A stretch of DNA of 64,000 nt from JBKHYJ01 sp046565505 (GCA_046565505.1 JBKHYJ010000128.1:1-64000); one strand, 5' to 3'; counted from the first letter of the stretch, positions 23,854 to 33,352 are shown. A program made the numbers and translations. The notes: generated from the letters alone by a model not told the origin.

Positions 23854-25857
23854 TTAATTTGGCGCTTTCGACAGCGTCGCTATAGGCTCAGCGGGCTGCG
23901 GCGGCCGAGTGCCGACCTCGCTCTCATTGAAATCATCGAGCGGCTCGGGCGAAGGCGTGTTGGCGAGCCTTGCTTCCGGCAGCAATTCGTTCAGGTACGC
24001 GCGCAGTCTCGCTTCGTCGCCGTCGTCGGAAAAAATCGCCAACTGCCTGAGCGCAAGCTGCACTTTCTCTTCGGGGTAGGAGGCGATCTTCCCGATGAAT
24101 ATTTTAGGATGCCTCGTCCTGGCCATACACTCCTCGGTGATCTCAAGCTCCTCGAAAAGCTTCTCACCCGCCCTGACGCCCGTGAAGACGATGTCGATGT
24201 CTTCAAACGGCTTGAACCCGGATAACCTGATGGTATCTTTAGCCAGGTCGACGATCCGCACGGGCTGCCCCATGTCCAGGATGAAGATTTCGCCGCCCCC
24301 ACCCATAGCCCCCGCCTGAAGCACCAACTGCGCCGACTCCGGGATGGTCATGAAGTATCTGACCATGTCAGGGTGCGTGACCGTGACGGGTCCGCCCTTG
24401 CGAATCTGCTCGCGGAATATAGGTATCACGGAGCCCGCCGACCCTATCACGTTCCCGAACCGCACGGCGACGTAGCGAGTCGGGTAACGCAGGTTCAAAT
24501 CCTGCACGACGAGTTCGGCCATCCGCTTGGACGCGCCCATGACGGACGAAGGCCGCACGGCCTTATCCGTCGAGATGAGCACGAACGCCTCCGCCGCGCA
24601 ACGGCCGGCGAGCTCGCCCAGCAAGCTGGTCGCCAGCACGTTATTTTTTACCGCCTCTGTCGTGTTGTGCTCCATCATGGGCACGTGCTTGTGCGCCGCC
24701 GCGTGCAGGACTACTTGCGGGCGGTGGGCGTTAAAGATGGAGCGCATCCTCCGCTCGTCCCCCACGTCGGCCACCAGGGCGACTATGTCGAGTTCGGGCC
24801 AGGCCTCGCGCAATTCCCTGTCTATGTTAAACAGGGCGAACTCCGCGCGCTCGACTAGGAGCAGGCGCTCGGGCTGAAAGCGCGCCGCCTGCCGCGCCAG
24901 CTCCGAGCCGATTGAGCCGCCCGCCCCCGTCACCATTATCGTCTTGTCCTTCAGGAACCGGCTCATATCGACCTCGTCGAGCCGGACGGGGTCGCGCCCC
25001 AACAGGTCCTCGATCTGCACGTCGCGTATGCGAGTCACCTCGACATGCCCCTGGAGTATTTCGTACAGCCCCGGAATGATCCGCACCTTCACGGGTATCC
25101 GCTCGCACGCGCGCACTATGCGGCGGATCTGCTGCCCGGACGCTTCGGCGATGGTGATGACGACATGGTCTATCTTCACCTCCCGCACAAGCTCGGGGAG
25201 GTCCTCGGTGGTCCCCAACACCTTGACGCCGTAGATTACCGAGCCCTGTTTTTTGAGGTCGTCGTCTACGAACCCCTTGATCTCGATGTCCATGTTGCCG
25301 CGCCCGCGGATCTCGCGCGCCGCCACTACCCCGGCGCGGCCCGCGCCGATCAGCAGGACGGGCTTCTTGTCGCCGCTCAGCGAGCGCCCCGCCTGACTCT
25401 GCTTTTCGTACCGCTCGTATAGCCCCCGCCGCAGCACGCGCAGGCCGAGCACGCCGCCGAACGCCAGGACCGCGTCCATGAATATGATGGAGATGGGCAC
25501 GCGCCACTGGTGATAAGCGCTCGGCAGGCAAAGCCGTATGAGGACTATCGGTAAGAAGGCCCAGTAGGCCGCGTTGATGAAGGCCCTGACCTCGTTCATC
25601 CCTATGTAACGCCAGATGAACGTGTAGACGCCGGCTAACACGAGCGCGCCGAATTGGAGCAGCACCACGTAGGGCAACTGTCTCATCAGGTGAAGGAGGT
25701 TCTCGCCCGGGATGTCGAAATCGAACCGCAGCAGGTAGGCGAGCGCGAACGCCACGACCAGCACGGCTAAGTCCATGGAAAACTGTATCTGCCTGTTAAG
25801 TAACTGCGCCCACCACACCCTTGATCTGTGTTTCAGTTCACGGCCGTCGATTGTCAT
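23854..25857 (-). CDS. pglF: Membrane-bound UDP-sugar 4,6-dehydratase (PglF/WbpM/CapD-like)
   Basis: About 667 residues (ATG at 25857; an upstream ATG at 25911 is possible). Four transmembrane helices are followed by a Rossmann domain (LLIGAGRAGVVAARE) and a second, catalytic SDR domain (VTGAGGSIGSELARQ). The catalytic motif ISTDKAV...MGASKR has Met where ordinary SDRs have Tyr (S-M-K triad), a hallmark of this large dehydratase group. It converts UDP-GlcNAc to UDP-4-keto-6-deoxy-GlcNAc, the first step to bacillosamine-type sugars. The aminotransferase, acetyltransferase and phosphoglycosyl transferase of the same route lie immediately upstream. It has a Pro/Glu-rich tail. Confidence 0.9.
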   Translation of the reverse strand: MTIDGRELKHRSRVWWAQLLNRQIQFSMDLAVLVVAFALAYLLRFDFDIPGENLLHLMRQLPYVVLLQFGALVLAGVYTFIWRYIGMNEVRAFINAAYWAFLPIVLIRLCLPSAYHQWRVPISIIFMDAVLAFGGVLGLRVLRRGLYERYEKQSQAGRSLSGDKKPVLLIGAGRAGVVAAREIRGRGNMDIEIKGFVDDDLKKQGSVIYGVKVLGTTEDLPELVREVKIDHVVITIAEASGQQIRRIVRACERIPVKVRIIPGLYEILQGHVEVTRIRDVQIEDLLGRDPVRLDEVDMSRFLKDKTIMVTGAGGSIGSELARQAARFQPERLLLVERAEFALFNIDRELREAWPELDIVALVADVGDERRMRSIFNAHRPQVVLHAAAHKHVPMMEHNTTEAVKNNVLATSLLGELAGRCAAEAFVLISTDKAVRPSSVMGASKRMAELVVQDLNLRYPTRYVAVRFGNVIGSAGSVIPIFREQIRKGGPVTVTHPDMVRYFMTIPESAQLVLQAGAMGGGGEIFILDMGQPVRIVDLAKDTIRLSGFKPFEDIDIVFTGVRAGEKLFEELEITEECMARTRHPKIFIGKIASYPEEKVQLALRQLAIFSDDGDEARLRAYLNELLPEARLANTPSPEPLDDFNESEVGTRPPQPAEPIATLSKAPN

Positions 25858-26038
25858 AGCTGGTAAATACCCATGCCTACCGCAACGAAATGAACTTATC
25901 AACTTCGGCATTCAGCGTGCCCACTACCGCCCGCGCGGGAGCAAGAAAAAACTGGCGTGCAGCATACCATATACTCGCTATGAAAACCACAGGCCGTTTT
26001 CGCGGGCGGCGGGATGTTCTTACCTTGATGAATGGGGC

Positions 26039-26248
26039 TCACGCCATGCTTTTATCGTCGCCGGGGTCGTCAGGCTTGGCGGGTTTAGCGGGCGCGGACA
26101 GCACTTTCAGAGCGTACTCGTATATCTTACGCCGCTGCTCGTCGGTCGTGTCCTGGCTTATGTAGAAGTGCATAATCCGCATGAGCATCTCCTGCCCGGT
26201 TAATTCTTCGGACGCCTTCTCGCCATCGTGTTTTTTGCCTTCGCCCAT
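26039..26248 (-). CDS. Small acidic hypothetical protein
   Basis: 69 residues from the ATG at 26248 (a GTG at 26254 is an alternative). Sequence: charged N terminus (MGEGKKHDGEKASEELTGQ), a helical middle (EMLMRIMHFYISQDTTDEQRRKIYEYALKVL) and a Pro/Asp/Lys tail. The longer open frame to 26479 shows no protein-like pattern, and a promoter on this strand (26297-26326) lies inside it. No family recognised. It sits between the aminotransferase and dehydratase genes of the bacillosamine module, all on one strand, so it may be a small partner of that pathway or unrelated. Confidence 0.5.
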   Translation of the reverse strand: MGEGKKHDGEKASEELTGQEMLMRIMHFYISQDTTDEQRRKIYEYALKVLSAPAKPAKPDDPGDDKSMA

Positions 26249-26296
26249 CTTCACTTTTCCAAAGCGGAGCCCGAGCTTTACGAGCCCGCACCTGGT

Positions 26297-26326
26297 ATCA
26301 TATTCGGGATTCGCCGCATACGCCAA
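26297..26326 (-). promoter_or_regulatory. Internal promoter candidate in the polysaccharide locus
   Basis: On the minus strand TTGGCG (26326-26321) and TATGAT (26302-26297), 18 bp apart. It would start a transcript near 26290 that covers the small hypothetical gene, the PglF-like gene and rfbC. Confidence 0.4.
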
Positions 26327-26475
26327 TGTAAGTAACGCCGTCCGGCCCGCTTCGGCGGGGTTGTCGGGCGATAATGCCGGGGTCCCCGTCGCCCTCCGGC
26401 CCCGCGCTAACCATAAACGGCTTTGATCCGCCTGGCGACCGGGCCGCCGCGGCCCGCGCGACCTACTATTCCGAA

Positions 26476-27594
26476 TCAACCGTAATGCTCGACCACCTCC
26501 GCCAATGTGGCGACGACCTTCTCCACCTGCGAAGGGGTGATGTTGTTATGGAATGGCAGGGCGATAGTGCGGCGGGCCAGGGCTTCGGTCACGGGCAGGT
26601 CGCCCGCCGCAGGGCCGAAACGCTCTCGTATGTATGGCTGCAAGTGTACGGGAGAGAAATAGCCGCGGACGGGGACGCCCCGCTCCTCCATCGCCTGCAT
26701 CAGCGGGTCGCGGCTGAAGCCCTCGGCTAAAGTCACAACGTAGACGAACCAGCTCATGCGCGCGTATGGCTTTACGACCGGCGGGCGCACCCAGCTAAAT
26801 TTTTCGAGCCTCTCGCCGTACTCCCGCGCCGCCTGCTCCCGCTTCTTCAAGAAGTCCTCGATGCGCCTGAGCTGGCTGACGCCCAGCGCCGCCGACATCT
26901 CATCCAGCCTGTAGTTATACCCGAGCCTCTCATGTTCGAGCCACGCCCCCATCTCGCCGCGCCCCTGGTTGCGCAGGCTGCGACACAGGCCCGCTATTTT
27001 TTCGTCGTCCGTGACTATGACGCCGCCTTCGCCCGTCGTCATCTGCTTGTTCGGGTAAAAGGCGAAGGCCGCGGCGTCGCCGAATTGCCCGAGCTTGCGC
27101 CCCTTGTATTCGGCTCCCAGAGCCTCACACGAGTCGTCTATAACTCTCAATCCATGCCGGCCGGCTATTGGCAAAATCTCGTCCCACCCGGCCGGGTGGC
27201 CGAACACGTCGACGGCCATGATGGCTTTCGTGCGGGGGGTGATCCTGCGCTCCAGGTCCGCCGCGTCGAGGTTGAGCGTGTCAGGCTCTATGTCAACGAA
27301 GACGGGCGTCGCCCCCTCGTAAAGAAAAGCGTTCACGCTCGCGGCGAAAGTGAACGACGGCACGAGCACTTCGTCGCCGGGGCCTATGCCGAGAGATTTG
27401 ACTATAAGGTGCAGGGCCGACGTGCCGGAGTTCACGGCTACGGCGTGCCGACACCCGACGTATTCGGCCACCGCCCGCTCGAACTCAACCGTCTTAGGCC
27501 CTAGCGCGAGCCGGCCTGACCGGACGACCTCTAAAACAGCCTGAACGTCCGACTCGTCCAGGTCGGCCGACGACATAGGAATATTCTCAATCAT
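26476..27594 (-). CDS. pglE: Nucleotide-sugar aminotransferase, DegT/DnrJ/EryC1 family (PglE-like)
   Basis: 372 residues. PLP-enzyme features: NSGTSALHL, VDVFGHPAGWDEI, VIDDSCEALGAEYKGRKLGQFGD (Asp153 contacts the PLP ring nitrogen) and Lys183 in AFYPNKQMTTGEGG, which binds the cofactor. Members transfer an amino group from glutamate to a keto-sugar nucleotide. Next to a PglF-like 4,6-dehydratase and a PglD-like acetyltransferase the likely product is UDP-4-amino-4,6-dideoxy-GlcNAc. Its ATG overlaps the stop of the acetyltransferase gene by 4 bp (ATGA), a sign of translational coupling. Confidence 0.9.
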   Translation of the reverse strand: MIENIPMSSADLDESDVQAVLEVVRSGRLALGPKTVEFERAVAEYVGCRHAVAVNSGTSALHLIVKSLGIGPGDEVLVPSFTFAASVNAFLYEGATPVFVDIEPDTLNLDAADLERRITPRTKAIMAVDVFGHPAGWDEILPIAGRHGLRVIDDSCEALGAEYKGRKLGQFGDAAAFAFYPNKQMTTGEGGVIVTDDEKIAGLCRSLRNQGRGEMGAWLEHERLGYNYRLDEMSAALGVSQLRRIEDFLKKREQAAREYGERLEKFSWVRPPVVKPYARMSWFVYVVTLAEGFSRDPLMQAMEERGVPVRGYFSPVHLQPYIRERFGPAAGDLPVTEALARRTIALPFHNNITPSQVEKVVATLAEVVEHYG

Positions 27595-28235
27595 ATTTTC
27601 TCTTTAGAGTCCTGATTACGCGGCCTGGCCGGGACCCCAACGGCCGTTACGGCGGCGGGTACATCTTTTATGACGACCCCGCCTGCCCCTACGACCGCCC
27701 ATTCGCCTACGCTGCGACACGGTATGACGACGGCCCCGGTGCCCAGGAACGCGCCCTCAGCTATTCGCACGCCGCCCGCCAGCCGCACGCCCGGCGCGAG
27801 GTGAGCGAAGTCGCCCACCACGCAGTCATGATCGACGGTGGCGCCTGTGTTGACGATCACGTGAGCGCCGATAAAAGCGTCGGGTTGAATGATCGCCCCG
27901 GCAGAGACCACGCTCCCCTCCCCCAGTTTTACCGAGGGGTGAATGTAAGCCAGGGGGTGCGCCGCCGTGACCCATTCCATGTCAATATCGCGCGCCAGCC
28001 TTTCACGGACCCGGTTATTTCCGATGGCGATGACGGCCATACGCCTGCCCGCGTGCGCCAGTTCCGATATGGCCCCGCGCACCGGGACCCCAAGCACGGA
28101 GGTACCCCACGTGCCGCGGTCATCGTCATAAATGTCCGTCACGGCGTGTCCGGCGGCCCGGAGGTTCGAGATCACCACTTTGGCGTGGCCGCCGGCCCCG
28201 ATGACCAGCACCGATTTAGGCGCGGCGGCCGTCAT
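27591..28235 (-). CDS. pglD: Sugar-nucleotide N-acetyltransferase, NeuD/PglD family
   Basis: 214 residues. An N-terminal Rossmann-like part (VLVIGAGGHAKVVISNLRAAG) is followed by a left-handed beta-helix of hexapeptide repeats (HPSVKLGEGSVVSAGAIIQPDAFIGAHVIVNTGATVDHDCVVGDFAHLAPG, with the catalytic-type His). This is the PglD layout: acetyl-CoA-dependent N-acetylation of UDP-4-amino-sugar to give UDP-N,N'-diacetylbacillosamine. It overlaps both neighbours by 4 bp (ATGA), so the three genes are translated as a unit. Confidence 0.88.
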   Translation of the reverse strand: MTAAAPKSVLVIGAGGHAKVVISNLRAAGHAVTDIYDDDRGTWGTSVLGVPVRGAISELAHAGRRMAVIAIGNNRVRERLARDIDMEWVTAAHPLAYIHPSVKLGEGSVVSAGAIIQPDAFIGAHVIVNTGATVDHDCVVGDFAHLAPGVRLAGGVRIAEGAFLGTGAVVIPCRSVGEWAVVGAGGVVIKDVPAAVTAVGVPARPRNQDSKEKI

Positions 28236-30094
28236 CTGTCTTCGCCCCGTGAGCCCGTAAACACGGGCATTGTCGGGTGGCCTTCGGCGCTGATGCCTTC
28301 GCGCCTCAAAATCTTAATGAAGGTCAGCCATATCACCTTCAAGTCAAACCCCAGGCTCAGCCGGTCGACGTATTCCACGTCTAGCCTGAATCTTTCTTCC
28401 CAGCTAATGGCGTTGCGCCCGTTGATTTGCGCCCAGCCCGTTATGCCCGGCTTCGCCTCATGCCGTCGCGCCTGCTCCGGGCTGTAGCGGTCGAGGTACT
28501 CCATAAGAAGCGGCCGCGGCCCGACCAGGCTCATCTCGCCTTTGAGCACGCTGAACAACTCCGGCAATTCATCAAGGCTGGTGCTGCGCAGGAATCTGCC
28601 GAACGGGGTCAGGCGCTCGGAGTCCGGCAGCAGACGCCCGGCCCCGTCCCGCTCGTCAGTCATGGTGCGAAACTTCATCAAAGTGAACGGCCGCCCCCCG
28701 AACCCCGGCCGCCGCTGCCTGAACAGCGCGGGCGACCCGAGCTTGACGCGCACCAGCAACGCCAACATCACAAGCAGCGGCGAAAGCAGGGCGAGCGCGA
28801 AGAGGCTCAGCACAAGGTCGAACAATCGCTTACCCGTGCGCCTGTAAAATCCCGACCTCTTACCCGCCAAGCCGCCTCGGGCGAGCCTCCTGATGAGATC
28901 GAGGAAAACCGCCGCCTGCAGATGCCTGTTGAAACGCTCTGTGACGAACGCGCGGGCGGAGCGGCCCATCAGTTCGGCGCGCGGGCGGTCTTCGCGCAAG
29001 CGCAGGGCCGCCTCCGCGAGCGCCGCGTCGTCGCCGGGCGGCACGAAGATTCCGCCCCCGGCCGACTCGACGACTTCGCGGATGACGCCGTCGATGGCGA
29101 GGATCGTCGGCCTCGCCGCCGCCATGTAGTCGAAGATTTTATTCGGGTACGTCATGCGAAACATCGCTATGTCTTTCAGCGTCGCGACGCAGGCGTCACT
29201 CGCGGCGAGGATTTCCGCCATCTCCGACTTGGGCCTGGAGCCCGCGAACGTGACGTTAGCAAGCCCTAGCTCGCCGGCCAGCCTTTCGAGGTTGCCGCGC
29301 TCTTTGCCGTCGCCCACGAGCAGGAAGTGAAGCTCGGGCCGCCCGCGTAACCTGTCGGCCGCCCTCAGTATGGTTTGAATGTCGTTGGCAATACCCAGCG
29401 CGCCGGCGTATGTCACGACGAACTTCCCCGCGAGGCCGAACTCGCCGCGGATGCGCTCGCCTGTAAGAGTCGGGTCGAACATATTCGGGTCGACGCCATT
29501 AGGGACGAAGCTGATCTTCGTCGGGGGGATTCCCTTGCCGATCAGGTAGTCCCTGTACGCGGGCGAGTTGACCAGCAGGTGCGAGGCCCGCGCGTAAAGG
29601 AACCGCTCCAGTAGGCGCGAGAGGCCGACCAGGACGGGGTTCTTCAACACCCCCATGTCGATGGCGAACTCGGGCCACAGGTCGCGGACCTCAAGCAAGA
29701 ATGGGCGGCGGCGCACCACGGCAACGACCCACGCCGACACGGCCTGAAAGATGGGAGGCGAAGTCCCCATGACGAGGTCAACGTCGCCCGCCCGAAAAGC
29801 CGTCTTCACCGACGCGAGCATGAAGCTGATGAAAGAGATTATGCGCCAGAAGAAGCTGCGGTGCAGCGAAGGGTAGATGTAAGCCCTCAGCACGCGCACG
29901 CCGTCGATGCGCTGCTCGGCGAGCGCCTCTTCGGCCGCGACCGCGCGGCGGCCTGTCAGGTAACTGAGATTGGACGCCACGATGGTGAAATCGAGCCCCT
30001 CCTTCACGCAATGACGGGCCAGCTCGTAATGGCGAGTCCCGCCCGGCTCGCCGGGCGAGGCGAACGCCTGGTGGATGAGGAGAACTTTAATCAT
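28232..30094 (-). CDS. Fusion of GT4 glycosyltransferase and initiating phosphoglycosyl transferase (PglA-PglC-like)
   Basis: 620 residues in two domains. Residues 1-400 are a GT4 (GT-B fold) glycosyltransferase: HQAFASPGEPGGTRHYELA, LEVRDLWPEFA, FVPNGVDPNMF and FDYMAAARPTILAIDG. From about 415 it becomes a bacterial sugar transferase of the PglC/WcaJ type: the membrane-inserting helix TGKRLFDLVLSLFALALLSPLL, FRQRRPGFGGRPFTLMKFRTM, the catalytic DELPELFSVLKGEMSLVGPRPLL and the C-terminal AKPGITGWAQINGR. The second domain would put a UDP-sugar phosphate on undecaprenyl phosphate; the first would add the next sugar. In Campylobacter these are separate proteins, PglC and PglA. Overlaps pglD by 4 bp and the heparinase gene by 4 bp. 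Confidence 0.9.
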   Translation of the reverse strand: MIKVLLIHQAFASPGEPGGTRHYELARHCVKEGLDFTIVASNLSYLTGRRAVAAEEALAEQRIDGVRVLRAYIYPSLHRSFFWRIISFISFMLASVKTAFRAGDVDLVMGTSPPIFQAVSAWVVAVVRRRPFLLEVRDLWPEFAIDMGVLKNPVLVGLSRLLERFLYARASHLLVNSPAYRDYLIGKGIPPTKISFVPNGVDPNMFDPTLTGERIRGEFGLAGKFVVTYAGALGIANDIQTILRAADRLRGRPELHFLLVGDGKERGNLERLAGELGLANVTFAGSRPKSEMAEILAASDACVATLKDIAMFRMTYPNKIFDYMAAARPTILAIDGVIREVVESAGGGIFVPPGDDAALAEAALRLREDRPRAELMGRSARAFVTERFNRHLQAAVFLDLIRRLARGGLAGKRSGFYRRTGKRLFDLVLSLFALALLSPLLVMLALLVRVKLGSPALFRQRRPGFGGRPFTLMKFRTMTDERDGAGRLLPDSERLTPFGRFLRSTSLDELPELFSVLKGEMSLVGPRPLLMEYLDRYSPEQARRHEAKPGITGWAQINGRNAISWEERFRLDVEYVDRLSLGFDLKVIWLTFIKILRREGISAEGHPTMPVFTGSRGEDR

Positions 30095-32334
30095 GCCGTC
30101 TCAAGGGTCTCTTCAATCCCGCCGCCTCCGACCCCACACGATAATCGGGCCGATGCGATTAATGCCCCCTCGCCTCCCGAGAGATCGACCGAGGCTTGCC
30201 ACCCTCGGGCCTCGACACCGAGCGACGCGCCTTTTGAAACGACCCGGCAGGCTTCGGGCGCGAACAGCGTCCAAAACTTATGAGTCTTTGCACGCGCCGT
30301 GACGGCCAGCGACAGCGCGGGCTCGCGGTGATTGTAGTAAGGCGAGTGCCAGCCGCGGGCGCTGTTTTCGTCCGCCCGCACCAGTGAATAAGCGGCGTCG
30401 CCCGCAACGCTCCCGGCGGCGACCGAGTAAGCGCCGGCCGGGGTGTCTAGCGACAGAAGCCCTTCGCCGGCGCGCCACTCGTAAGGCAGGTCCGGCAACA
30501 GCCAGTGCAATCTATACAGGTGTTCTTCTCTGCTGCTCAAGCCGTCCAATATCAACCAGCACTCATCGCCCAGGCCGAGAATCGCGCGGCGGTGAACGAC
30601 GGGGAATTTTAGCCGCCCGTAGCCGTCGTGCTCGCCTTCCCAGTACGACAGGCGGCCCCCCGCCGACCTGCGGCAATGTCGCGCCCGGCCATGAAGCCAG
30701 GGCAGCCACAAAAACTTCCCGGCGCGCTCCATCTGGTCCAACCCATCGACCGTCACCGTGTTGTGGTAAGCGGTGTGCGCCAGGGTATTATTCCACGGGG
30801 CCGGCGCGTTGTAGCTGTACGTGCCCGCGTCCAACGCTATGTTCAGCCCGCGCCACCACACGTCCGCGTGCAGCATATCGGCCTGGCCGGGCCTGTGCCT
30901 GAAGCTCGCGCAGCGGACGAAAACAAATCCGTTACCGGAGCGCAAACTGTAATACCCGCCGGCTTCCGCACGGAGGTCCGACCGACCCGGCGCATCAAGC
31001 GGCGCGTCCAAAGCGTCAGGCCCGAACAGCCAGAGCAGGTCTTCGTCCCACGGCCCCGGCGGGTAACAGCGCGCGGATTTCGACAGGTAATGTGCGGCCT
31101 GCACCGCGGGGCGGTAATCCTGGTAGCCAGAGTTGCTCAGCGGCAGAATCAGCGCGCCGTCATTCTGGCCGTAATTAGGTACGCGCCCGCTCTGCTCGTC
31201 TTGAATGCCGAACAGGAAATGGCCGGCCGCGCCGACCCGCTCTTTCAACTCGCGGCTGAAAGGCCGGCCCGAGATTTCGCCCAGCCGCAGCGCCCACAGG
31301 TAATCGTGCAGCATCAGCCTGTGATAATTCGCCGAGTGCTGCGAGAAAGACCCATCGTCATAAATCAGCTCTCGCCCGGCCGATTCCAGGACCGACCGGC
31401 CCTTATCTCTCCACCTCTCGGCCGAGCGGAATTCCGGGAAGAGTGCGCCCGCCGTCCACAGGCCCACGCCTTCGCTGATGCCATGATTATTGTGCTGGCT
31501 GAGCGCGTAATCCAGGTTGGCTTCGACGCGCCGCCCGGACAGGGCTACCATCTGGGCAAGCGCGGCGACGCGCTCGGGGCTCGTCGCGGGCGCATGAAGA
31601 AAGCCATAGAGGCCGAAGCACCACGCCATCACGCGGAAGCTGATCTCCTGCCCGCACTTCCAATTCGGGCCATGCTGCGGCGGGTTGCGCTCCCTCCAAT
31701 CTTCCGCCAGCCGCCAGAACATTTCGGCGTAACGGTCATCTTTGGTCCGCCAGTAGGCGCGCACGAGCGTGTAGGCGAACCCGAAGCGAGAAGGCTCCCA
31801 TATGACTTTTATGTCCGTGTCATCGAAGTCGCCGATCCGGCTCCAGTGGAGATCAGCCGACACCCGCTCGCCCGTGAATGGGTTGACATGCCAGTCGGGC
31901 GGGAAGCCCGCCTGAACGCTCTCGTGCTCAAAATAGCGCAGCCTGCCGCCGGCGAGCTCGCCGGCGGCAGTAACCGGGCCGGCCGCGCTTTCGTCCCATG
32001 CCGCGAAATGGCGGCGGTAATCATCGATCCTTCCGGGGTCGAAGAAGAACGCGGTGGACTCGGCGCGGCGGTAATCAAGGTAGGCTCGCGGCTCGGCGAG
32101 CGCGCCGTCGCTCAAAAGAGTTTCGAGCGGCCGCGCCTTCCAGTCAGTGGCGGGCGTCTTTCTGCGGACCAACCCCACACGCATCCTTGTCGCGTAGCCC
32201 AGGCGGTAAGCGAGCCACTCAGGCCCGAAGTGCCGCCACAACTGGTGAAGGTGTTGGACTCTGTCGATCAATGCGGTTAGTGAAAACGGCTCAGTCCTTG
32301 TAAATCTCGACGACGGCTTTGCCGTCGGCGTCAA
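30091..32334 (-). CDS. Heparinase II/III-family polysaccharide lyase
   Basis: 747 residues. The N-terminal half is an alpha-toroid (WHVNPFTGERV, IKVIWEPSRFGFAYTLVRAYW, NWKCGQEISFRVMAWCFGLYGF), the middle has the active-site-type NNHGISEGVGLW and YDDGSFSQHSANYHRLMLHDYLWALRLG, and the C-terminal half is a beta-sandwich (HADVWWRGLNIALDAGTYSYN). No signal peptide. In polysaccharide loci these enzymes are thought to trim or modify the polymer. The called ATG lies 44 bp inside the 3' end of the asparaginase gene with GAGG upstream; a TTG at 32271 would remove the overlap. Ends with a 4-bp overlap with the GT4-PglC fusion. Confidence 0.88.
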   Translation of the reverse strand: MTPTAKPSSRFTRTEPFSLTALIDRVQHLHQLWRHFGPEWLAYRLGYATRMRVGLVRRKTPATDWKARPLETLLSDGALAEPRAYLDYRRAESTAFFFDPGRIDDYRRHFAAWDESAAGPVTAAGELAGGRLRYFEHESVQAGFPPDWHVNPFTGERVSADLHWSRIGDFDDTDIKVIWEPSRFGFAYTLVRAYWRTKDDRYAEMFWRLAEDWRERNPPQHGPNWKCGQEISFRVMAWCFGLYGFLHAPATSPERVAALAQMVALSGRRVEANLDYALSQHNNHGISEGVGLWTAGALFPEFRSAERWRDKGRSVLESAGRELIYDDGSFSQHSANYHRLMLHDYLWALRLGEISGRPFSRELKERVGAAGHFLFGIQDEQSGRVPNYGQNDGALILPLSNSGYQDYRPAVQAAHYLSKSARCYPPGPWDEDLLWLFGPDALDAPLDAPGRSDLRAEAGGYYSLRSGNGFVFVRCASFRHRPGQADMLHADVWWRGLNIALDAGTYSYNAPAPWNNTLAHTAYHNTVTVDGLDQMERAGKFLWLPWLHGRARHCRRSAGGRLSYWEGEHDGYGRLKFPVVHRRAILGLGDECWLILDGLSSREEHLYRLHWLLPDLPYEWRAGEGLLSLDTPAGAYSVAAGSVAGDAAYSLVRADENSARGWHSPYYNHREPALSLAVTARAKTHKFWTLFAPEACRVVSKGASLGVEARGWQASVDLSGGEGALIASARLSCGVGGGGIEETLETA

Positions 32335-33352
32335 CGTAGCCTCTGTACATGCCCAGCGAGTTGAACGGCATAGCTATGTTGCCGTCCTTGTCCATTGCGA
32401 TGACGCCGCCTTCCCCGCCGAGCTTGACGAGTTTGTCCATCACGACGGTGTCGGCCGCCTCCTTCAAAGACATGCCTTTGTACTCCATCAGGGCCGAGAT
32501 GTCGTAGGCGACGACGGCGCGTATGAAGTACTCGCCGTGGCCGGTCGCCGAAACCCCACACGTCCGGTTATTCGCGTAAGTCCCCGCCCCTATGATGGGC
32601 GAATCGCCCACGCGCCCGAACCTCTTGTTCGTCATGCCGCCCGTCGAAGTCCCCGCCGCGAGGTTCCCCGCCTTATCCAGAGCCACGGCCCCCACCGTGC
32701 CGTATTTCTTTTCGCCTGATGGCGCGGCGCCCGTCTTACGGTCAGTGCCCCTGTGCGGGTTGTTTTTTTGCTCCTCTTCCTTCTTGGCGTCCTGTAACTC
32801 TTTCCACCGCCTTTCGGTGAAGAAATATTTCGGGTCAACCAGCTCGACGCCGTTCTGTTTGGCGAACGCCTCGGCGCCCTCCCTCACCATCATCACGTGC
32901 GGAGACTTTTCCATCACCATGCGTGCGAGGCTTATAGGGTTCTTGACCCTCTTGAGGCCCGCCACGGCCCCCGCCTTGAGCGTCGCACCATCCATGATCG
33001 AAGCGTCCAATTCGTTGGCGCCTTCGCTTGTGAACACGGCCCCCTTCCCCGCGTTGAACAGCGGGGAATCTTCCAGCATCCTGATGACGGCCTCGACCGC
33101 GTCGAGGCTGCTGCCGCCGCCGCTGAGGATCTTATGGCCCGCCATCAGCGCTTCGGTCAGCTTTTCGCGGTAAGCCTTCTCAAGCTCGGGGGTCATCTTG
33201 GACCGCTCAATCGCGCCCGCCCCGCCGTGTATCACGAGCTTGAACCGGCGCTCCTTCTGCCCATAGGAATCATTAGGCAGGCCGAGCAGCAAGAGCAGCA
33301 GTACAACCGCGAGCGAAGCGATGGGATGCGCGAAACGCGATAAATCAATCAT
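32291..33352 (-). CDS. iaaA: Exported isoaspartyl peptidase / plant-type L-asparaginase
   Basis: 353 residues with signal peptide or anchor (residues 12-31). It belongs to the N-terminal-nucleophile hydrolases: VIHGGAGAIERSK at the start, NAGKGAVFTSEGANELDASIMDG, then the self-cleavage site just before Thr219 in KKYGTVGAVALDK, and the substrate loop GRVGDSPIIGAGTYANN. Cleavage yields alpha and beta subunits. The linker before Thr219 is long and charged. It hydrolyses isoaspartyl dipeptides and asparagine. Strong ribosome-binding site (AAGGAGG, 4 nt before ATG). Its presence inside a polysaccharide locus is unexplained. Confidence 0.92.
   Translation of the reverse strand: MIDLSRFAHPIASLAVVLLLLLLGLPNDSYGQKERRFKLVIHGGAGAIERSKMTPELEKAYREKLTEALMAGHKILSGGGSSLDAVEAVIRMLEDSPLFNAGKGAVFTSEGANELDASIMDGATLKAGAVAGLKRVKNPISLARMVMEKSPHVMMVREGAEAFAKQNGVELVDPKYFFTERRWKELQDAKKEEEQKNNPHRGTDRKTGAAPSGEKKYGTVGAVALDKAGNLAAGTSTGGMTNKRFGRVGDSPIIGAGTYANNRTCGVSATGHGEYFIRAVVAYDISALMEYKGMSLKEAADTVVMDKLVKLGGEGGVIAMDKDGNIAMPFNSLGMYRGYVDADGKAVVEIYKD

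Noticed and set aside
30628..32280. Long plus-strand frame (550 residues)
   Set aside because: Antisense shadow of the heparinase gene: Arg/Ala/Val-rich, no motif, a consequence of high-GC codon use.
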